DNA of 8,435 nucleotides from Bacteroidota bacterium (lineage in GTDB: Bacteria > Bacteroidota > Bacteroidia > Cytophagales > Cyclobacteriaceae): contig JAEZBX010000183.1 in NCBI GenBank assembly GCA_023412765.1, positions 1 to 8,435 on the forward strand, written 5' to 3'. The translations under genes were made by a program, and so were the position numbers. The stretch's first letter is position 1. Each line of letters opens with the position of its first letter. Positions 4,522-8,435 of the stretch are shown here, piece after piece. Under the pieces are notes generated by a model. That model did not search any database and had not been told where the DNA came from. It worked only from the letters and a program-made list of their open reading frames with translations.

Positions 4522-7428
4522 ATGTCGAAGAAAAAAGGAACATCAAAAGGAAAAGAACCAGTTGACGCCAGTACCAACGGCAAGGGTACTGATGGCGATG
4601 TCATCCATTCGGTTGATATGGATGGATTGTACAAGAACTGGTTTCTTGACTATGCATCATACGTTATTCTTGAGCGCGCCGTTCCACGGATTGAAGATGG
4701 CTTTAAGCCGGTGCAGCGTCGGATTATGCATTCCCTCAAGGAAATGGATGACGGTCGGTTTAACAAGGTGGCCAACGTAATAGGTAACACCATGCAGTAT
4801 CACCCGCACGGAGATGCTGCTATCGGCGAGGCTATGGTAAACATCGGCCAGAAGGATTTGCTCATTGAGACACAAGGTAACTGGGGAGATGTGCGCACAG
4901 GTGACAGCGCTGCTGCTCCGCGATATATAGAAGCACGACTTTCCAAGTTTGCGCTGGAAGTGGTGTACAATCCGCAGACTACAGAATGGCAGCTTACCTA
5001 CGACGGAAGGAAAAAAGAGCCTGTCACACTACCTGTAAAATTTCCACTGCTCTTGGCGCAGGGTGTTGAGGGGATAGCCGTGGGGTTATCGACAAAAATA
5101 CTTCCTCATAATTTTTGCGAACTGATAAAGGCATCGATCGATGTTCTTAAAGAGAAGCGTCCGAAGATTTATCCCGACTTTCCAACGGGTGGGATAGCGG
5201 ACTTCTCTGAATACAATAACGGTGTTCGCGGGGGCAAAATTAAGATTAGAGCTAAAATTGAAGTACATGATAAAAAGACTCTGATTATCAGAGAAATACC
5301 GTTCTCTACCACAACTACTTCTTTAATGGAGTCGATTGTGAAAGCCAGCGAAAAAGGACAGATCAAAATCAAGCAGGTCATCGATAATACTGCTCGTGAC
5401 GTTGAGATTCAAGTGCTTCTCCAGCCCGGGCAATCACCTGAAATTGCGATCGATGCCCTATACGCATTCACGGATTGTGAGATCAGTATTTCTCCGAATT
5501 CATGTGTGATCGTCGAAGACAAACCAAGTTTTCTGCCGGTCACGGAGATCCTTAAATACAATACACAGCAGACTGTCGAGCTGCTTAAAAGCGAACTAAA
5601 AATTAAGCGCGATGAATTGAAGGAGAAGATCCTCTTTTCTTCGTTGGAAAAAATCTTCATCGAAAACCGCATATACCGCGACATAGAAGAAGCTGAAACG
5701 TGGGATGAGGTGCTCAGCAATATCGACAAAGGGTTGAAGCCACATAAGAAGAAATTCTATCGCGAAATCACGACCGATGATTTGGTTCGCCTGACCGAAA
5801 TAAGGATAAAGCGCATTTCAAGATTTGATTCCTTCAAAGCCGATGAACAACTCAAGGATCTTGAAAAGCAATTGAAAGAAACTGAGTATAACCTCAAGCA
5901 CTTGACCGACTATGCGATTAACTACTTTCAAAATCTGCTGGACAAGTATGGCAAGGGACGAGAACGGAGGACTGAGATCAAAAACTTCCAGTCAGTTGCA
6001 GCCACGGAGGTTATTGCAAACAATCAGAAACTATATGTCAACCGCGCTGATGGTTTCGTCGGGTATGGTTTGCGCAGGGACGAATATGTAACAGATTGTT
6101 CCGACCTGGACGACGTTATTGCTATCCGCAAAGATGGTAAGGCGTACGTCGTTCGCATCCAGGAAAAAGTTTTTGTTGGAAAGGATATCCTTTACGTTGG
6201 AATCTGGAAGAAAGGCGATGACCGGAAGGTTTATAACGTAATTTATTCGGACGGAAAAACGGGCAAGGGTTTCGCAAAGCGATTTAACATGCCGGGTGTT
6301 ATCCGCGACAAAGAATATGATCTCACACAGGGCAACCCAAACTCAAAGATTCACTATGTGAGTGGAAACCCCAATGGTGAAGCTGAGGTGGTAGAGGTAA
6401 AGCTTTCAGCAAGCAGTACCGCGCGTAAAAAAGTATTTGAGTTTGACTTTGCAGAACTTGAGATCAAGGGGAGGGGCGCGAGAGGTAATACGATCACAAA
6501 GTACGGGATACGCAAGGTTGAAAAAATCAGGGAGGGAACATCTACTCTCAGCAAGCTTGATCTGTGGTACGACAGCGATTCAGGAAGGCTTAACAAAGAC
6601 AAGCGCGGAAAATATCTGGGCAAGTTTGATGGTGATGATCGCATTATCGCCTTCATGAGAAATGGATCTTATAAGATTACCAATTATGATCTGGCCAATC
6701 GATATGAGCCGGAGAAAACTTTGCAGGTTGAAAAATTTAATGACAAGAGACCTGTGTCAGCAATCTATGTCGACGGCGACAGCAAGCAATACATGGTGAA
6801 AAGATTCATGATTGAAACGAGCACAGCGGACAAGGAATTCAATTTTATCTCGGAGACAATAGGATCGCGATTGATTCTAGCGACAACGTCGGAGACACCT
6901 GAAGTGGAGTTGGAAGTGATAAAGGGAAAGGGTAAAGAGAAAACCTCCGAAACAATTAATCTCGAAGAATTGATCGACGTTAAGGGATGGAAGGCTCTTG
7001 GCAATAAGCTCTCTCAATTCAAAGTGGTCAAGGTGACTTTAATTCAGGAGGAAGATTCAGGACCATCTGAAGAGAGCGACAATGATGTAGAGGCATCTGA
7101 ACCTGAAAAGGAGGATCAGTCGCCAAAAAAAAAAGAGCAGTCCAACGAACACCAAAGCCAGCGACACGAAAGCGCGCAGCAAGCAAGCCTCTTCGAGCCG
7201 GAGCCGGAAAAAAAGCAGCCAGTCCCGGAAAAAGAGCAACGGCCAAAACAAAGAGTCGAAGTCGTTCAGCCAAGCCTCTTCCCGGAAAGCCAGCAAAAAG
7301 AAAAAGATAAAGAGGTAGCAAGAGAAGTTGCAAATAGCGATTCAAACCGGAATGCTGGCAATGCGGCGATTAATCCACAGACCGGCAGGGAATTTGGTGT
7401 AGGTGAGACAATAGAATTGGAAATTTAG
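4522..7428 (+). CDS. parC: DNA topoisomerase IV subunit A, with a long charged C-terminal tail
   Basis: This 968-residue breakage-reunion subunit of topoisomerase IV is the partner of ParE. After a lysine-rich lead-in (1-27) come the winged-helix domain (FKPVQRRI 61-68, HPHGD 94-98), the catalytic tyrosine Tyr135 in APRYIEARL with Arg134 before it, the tower region, and a coiled-coil gate near 350-490. A beta-pinwheel domain spans about 497-840. Its only GyrA-box-like sequence is the degenerate KGRGARG (649-655), arguing against gyrase. The tail from about 843 is acidic, then rich in Glu, Gln, Lys and Pro. It carries QASLF (887-891) and QPSLF (916-920) and ends GVGETIELEI. The start is ATG 4522: an ATG at 4474 in the same frame would translate the intergenic repeat. 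The position of the quinolone-contact serine is Ala99, with Glu103 retained. An A10 run at 7125-7134 and codon bias cast doubt on the reading frame between residues 872 and 929. It is probably co-transcribed with parE. Confidence 0.94.
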   Translation: MSKKKGTSKGKEPVDASTNGKGTDGDVIHSVDMDGLYKNWFLDYASYVILERAVPRIEDGFKPVQRRIMHSLKEMDDGRFNKVANVIGNTMQYHPHGDAAIGEAMVNIGQKDLLIETQGNWGDVRTGDSAAAPRYIEARLSKFALEVVYNPQTTEWQLTYDGRKKEPVTLPVKFPLLLAQGVEGIAVGLSTKILPHNFCELIKASIDVLKEKRPKIYPDFPTGGIADFSEYNNGVRGGKIKIRAKIEVHDKKTLIIREIPFSTTTTSLMESIVKASEKGQIKIKQVIDNTARDVEIQVLLQPGQSPEIAIDALYAFTDCEISISPNSCVIVEDKPSFLPVTEILKYNTQQTVELLKSELKIKRDELKEKILFSSLEKIFIENRIYRDIEEAETWDEVLSNIDKGLKPHKKKFYREITTDDLVRLTEIRIKRISRFDSFKADEQLKDLEKQLKETEYNLKHLTDYAINYFQNLLDKYGKGRERRTEIKNFQSVAATEVIANNQKLYVNRADGFVGYGLRRDEYVTDCSDLDDVIAIRKDGKAYVVRIQEKVFVGKDILYVGIWKKGDDRKVYNVIYSDGKTGKGFAKRFNMPGVIRDKEYDLTQGNPNSKIHYVSGNPNGEAEVVEVKLSASSTARKKVFEFDFAELEIKGRGARGNTITKYGIRKVEKIREGTSTLSKLDLWYDSDSGRLNKDKRGKYLGKFDGDDRIIAFMRNGSYKITNYDLANRYEPEKTLQVEKFNDKRPVSAIYVDGDSKQYMVKRFMIETSTADKEFNFISETIGSRLILATTSETPEVELEVIKGKGKEKTSETINLEELIDVKGWKALGNKLSQFKVVKVTLIQEEDSGPSEESDNDVEASEPEKEDQSPKKKEQSNEHQSQRHESAQQASLFEPEPEKKQPVPEKEQRPKQRVEVVQPSLFPESQQKEKDKEVAREVANSDSNRNAGNAAINPQTGREFGVGETIELEI
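7109..7134 (+). other. Candidate -1 frameshift or slippage signal in parC (AGGAGG + A10)
   Basis: AGGAGG at 7109-7114 is followed, after exactly 10 nt, by ten consecutive A at 7125-7134, read as CCA AAA AAA AAA GAG. This resembles the internal Shine-Dalgarno plus A-rich slippery heptamer of the E. coli dnaX -1 frameshift site. Runs of nine or more A also favour RNA polymerase slippage. I see no strong stem-loop just downstream, unlike dnaX. In Bacteroidota the ribosome's anti-Shine-Dalgarno is thought to be sequestered, which makes polymerase slippage the likelier mechanism if there is one. A one-base error in the homopolymer is the main alternative. Confidence 0.4.
7134..7310 (+). other. Alternative -1-frame ParC tail: 58 codons, strongly basic
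   Basis: Entered from the A10 run, the -1 frame reads 58 codons (7134-7307) to a TAA at 7308-7310. It contains 12 Lys, 10 Arg, many Ala, Pro and Ser, and no Asp or Glu (for example ATRKRAASKP and TAKTKSRSRSAKP). It looks like the DNA-binding tails of histone H1-like or similar nucleic-acid-binding proteins. A ParC ending here would have 929 residues. The frame is open only from 7107, since a TGA lies at 7104-7106, so it is confined to the stretch following the slippery site. In the same stretch the annotated frame has 1 T-ending codon of 29 possible. Either both frames are used, or this is the original frame restored downstream by a second indel in the A-rich 7295-7305 stretch. Confidence 0.4.
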
Positions 7429-7433
7429 GACGA

Positions 7434-7465
7434 GTTCGGCACGAACGCGTACTTTTTCACTTTTT
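7434..7465 (+). terminator. Weak hairpin with two T5 runs after parC
   Basis: A 5-bp stem (GTTCG 7434-7438, CGAAC 7442-7446) with a 3-nt loop is followed by T5 runs at 7453-7457 and 7461-7465. The stem is short and the T-runs are displaced, so termination would be partial at best. A candidate promoter for the next gene follows directly, which is why I list it. Confidence 0.22.
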
Positions 7466-7466
7466 G

Positions 7467-7474
7467 TAAATTTG
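7467..7474 (+). promoter_or_regulatory. Candidate Bacteroidota -7 promoter element for the OmpA-like gene
   Basis: TAAATTTG matches TAnnTTTG exactly and ends 4 nt before the ATG at 7479. With the usual geometry, transcription would start at or next to the A of the start codon, implying a leaderless or nearly leaderless mRNA. No clear -33 TTTG is present at normal spacing, so the call is tentative. Confidence 0.4.
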
Positions 7475-7478
7475 TGTC

Positions 7479-8147
7479 ATGAAGAATATATCTGTATTCC
7501 TACTATTTTTTGCAGGTACCGCCACTTTCAGTTTTGCCCAGGACGAAATACTCGCTCAGGGAAAAATCACCGACTCGCGGACAAGCAAAGGCATTAAAGC
7601 CAACGTTCGCTACAGTAGCATACCCACTGGAAGCATCTTCGGAAGGTTCAGCGACAGCACCTTTTCATTTCCAATTTTTGGAACAGCTAAGTACCAGATC
7701 ACTGCAGAAGCTAAAGGCTATAACCCGCGCACGGTCATAGTGGACCCGAAGGATATTGGCGCGAATAACAAGGTTATGCGCGACATCATCTTAACACCGT
7801 CGGGTGAAACCATGAGACTTAACAATTTAATTTTTCCCCAGGGGAAAGCGGTGATTGATCCGAAGTCTTTCGCGGAACTCGATGAAGTTGCTCAAATGAT
7901 GAAGGAGAATTCAAAGATGGTTATACAACTGGAGGGCCATACGGATAATCAAGGCAGCTCAAAGGCAAACCTCAAGTTATCAGAAGACCGGGTTGAAGCG
8001 GTAAAAAAGTATCTGGCGTCAAAAGGTATTGCAAAAGATCGTATCAAAACTAAAGCGCTTGGTGGAAGCCAACCTTTGTCGAACGAAATGACACAACAGG
8101 CTCGCGCGATGAATCGGCGGGTAGAGATGCGTATCCTTCGGGATTAG
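7479..8147 (+). CDS. Exported OmpA-family protein with an N-terminal beta-sandwich domain
   Basis: This 222-residue protein starts with a Sec signal peptide (NISVFLLFFAGTATFSFA, likely cut after Ala20, before QDE). Residues 25-105 look like a carboxypeptidase-regulatory or PEGA-like beta-sandwich: GKITDSRTSKGIKANV, then the AEAKGYNPRTVIV strand. Residues 112-220 form an OmpA C-terminal domain: a LIFPQGKAVIDPKS entry strand, LEGHTDNQGS, LSEDRVEAVKKYL, IKTKALGGSQPL and NRRVEMRI at the end. Asp156 of GHTD and Arg171 of LSEDR are 15 residues apart, matching the pair that holds the diaminopimelate of peptidoglycan in OmpA-type domains. There is no N-terminal beta-barrel and no lipobox, so it is probably a periplasmic or surface-associated protein tethered to peptidoglycan. 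It follows parC by 50 bp but has its own candidate promoter. No terminator is evident after it. Confidence 0.9.
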   Translation: MKNISVFLLFFAGTATFSFAQDEILAQGKITDSRTSKGIKANVRYSSIPTGSIFGRFSDSTFSFPIFGTAKYQITAEAKGYNPRTVIVDPKDIGANNKVMRDIILTPSGETMRLNNLIFPQGKAVIDPKSFAELDEVAQMMKENSKMVIQLEGHTDNQGSSKANLKLSEDRVEAVKKYLASKGIAKDRIKTKALGGSQPLSNEMTQQARAMNRRVEMRILRD

Positions 8148-8191
8148 TTAATCGTTATCAGTTAATAGTTAATCGTGGGTGTGGGCGCGGG
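8146..8191 (+). repeat. Short tandem microrepeats (7-bp AGTTAAT, then 6-bp GTGGGY-like)
   Basis: Starting inside the stop codon of the OmpA-like gene, 7-bp units AGTTAAT occur at 8146, 8160 and 8167, with a degenerate CGTTATC filling the 8153 position. They are followed by three GGG runs (8177-8179, 8183-8185, 8189-8191) at a strict 6-bp period. As in the parE-parC gap, a short-unit array begins directly at a stop codon. Only three G-runs are present, so a stable G-quadruplex is not supported. Confidence 0.55.
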
Positions 8192-8209
8192 TGTGCGCTC
8201 GAGCTCAGC

Positions 8210-8435
8210 ACGCTAAGTCCGACACCGATCACCTCGCTTTGAATACACCCAATAGACGAGTGCTCAACCCTTAATAGAAAATCGATAACGTCAAGCCCGA
8301 CACCGATTACCTCGATCAAGTGAAGTTTACTCGTTCAGTTTTCTTATTTAATTATACTGCTCAACACGCTAAGTCCGCCACCGATTACCTCGATCAAATG
8401 AAGTTTACGCGTTCAGTTTTCTTATTTAATTAAAC
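8210..8435. repeat. 78-bp-period tandem repeat, running off the window end
   Basis: Three unit starts fall at 8210, 8288 and 8366, exactly 78 bp apart. Units 2 and 3 agree at 61 of 67 positions (8288-8354 and 8366-8432) with no indels. Both contain CACCGATTACCTCGATCAA and end TTCTTATTTAATTA. Unit 1 keeps only the first 27 bp (8210-8236); its remainder (8237-8287) has diverged or been replaced. The core before unit 1 (GCTCAGCACGCTAAG) also matches the sequence before unit 3 (GCTCAACACGCTAAG). I see no confident protein-coding gene in 8148-8435. The array probably continues beyond the window, so its copy number and role cannot be judged here. Confidence 0.75.

Noticed and set aside
7028..7345. 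Hydrophobic antisense reading frames opposite the ParC tail
   Set aside because: Glu/Lys-rich codons give Leu/Phe-rich complements, so an apparent membrane protein appears by composition alone. There is no start signal or family resemblance.
2528..7428. Gyrase (gyrB-gyrA) instead of topoisomerase IV
   Set aside because: The A subunit lacks a proper GyrA box (only KGRGARG), and the B subunit has the ParE length with the two genes adjacent, the usual Bacteroidota parE-parC arrangement.
8177..8191. G-quadruplex from the GGG runs
   Set aside because: Only three GGG runs are present; the fourth tract is broken (GTGCG).
8210..8435. CRISPR array suggested by evenly spaced repeats
   Set aside because: The 'spacers' of units 2 and 3 are nearly identical, the repeat-spacer geometry (about 27-34 plus 44-51 bp) is not typical, and no cas gene is nearby. 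It is a tandem repeat.

Overview
The window looks like chromosome of a Bacteroidota member, probably Cytophagales-like. The evidence is an adjacent topoisomerase IV B/A pair with Bacteroidota-style sequences, an exact or near TAnnTTTG promoter -7 element in front of several genes, weak or absent Shine-Dalgarno sites, and moderate GC content. The placement rests on pattern recognition, not on a search.

Layout. Positions 1-217 hold no convincing gene, only a degenerate direct repeat. On the minus strand lie a 410-residue eight-histidine membrane oxygenase resembling alkylglycerol monooxygenase (573-1805, TTG start) and, overlapping its end by 23 bp, a small lipoprotein with a BamE/SmpA-like stretch (218-595). 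A 39-bp divergent promoter region separates these from a four-helix membrane protein (1845-2285, plus). A strong GC-rich hairpin with a T-run (2420-2466) follows. Next come topoisomerase IV subunit B (parE, 2528-4420) and subunit A (parC, 4522-7428), separated by an unusual inverted repeat made of 8-bp units. An exported OmpA-domain protein (7479-8147) follows. The last 290 bp contain 7-bp and 6-bp microrepeats and a 78-bp tandem repeat that runs off the window.

How the genes fit together. ParE and ParC form the heterotetrameric ATP-dependent decatenase that unlinks sister chromosomes. The other genes concern the envelope: a probable membrane lipid oxygenase, a lipoprotein, an inner-membrane protein and a peptidoglycan-binding OmpA-like protein. 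No functional link between the envelope genes and topoisomerase IV is visible beyond adjacency.

The most striking signal is in the C-terminal tail of parC. An AGGAGG sequence sits 10 nt before a run of ten A. Beyond it the -1 frame stays open for 58 codons, encoding a tail with 22 Lys/Arg and no acidic residue. In exactly that stretch the annotated frame almost stops using T-ending codons (1 of 29 possible, against 7 of 16 before and 12 of 31 after). This suggests either a dnaX-like frameshift or transcriptional slippage giving two ParC tails, or a segment that has been frameshifted by compensating indels. The annotated frame of the same segment carries two QxSLF motifs like those that bind the DNA sliding clamp.
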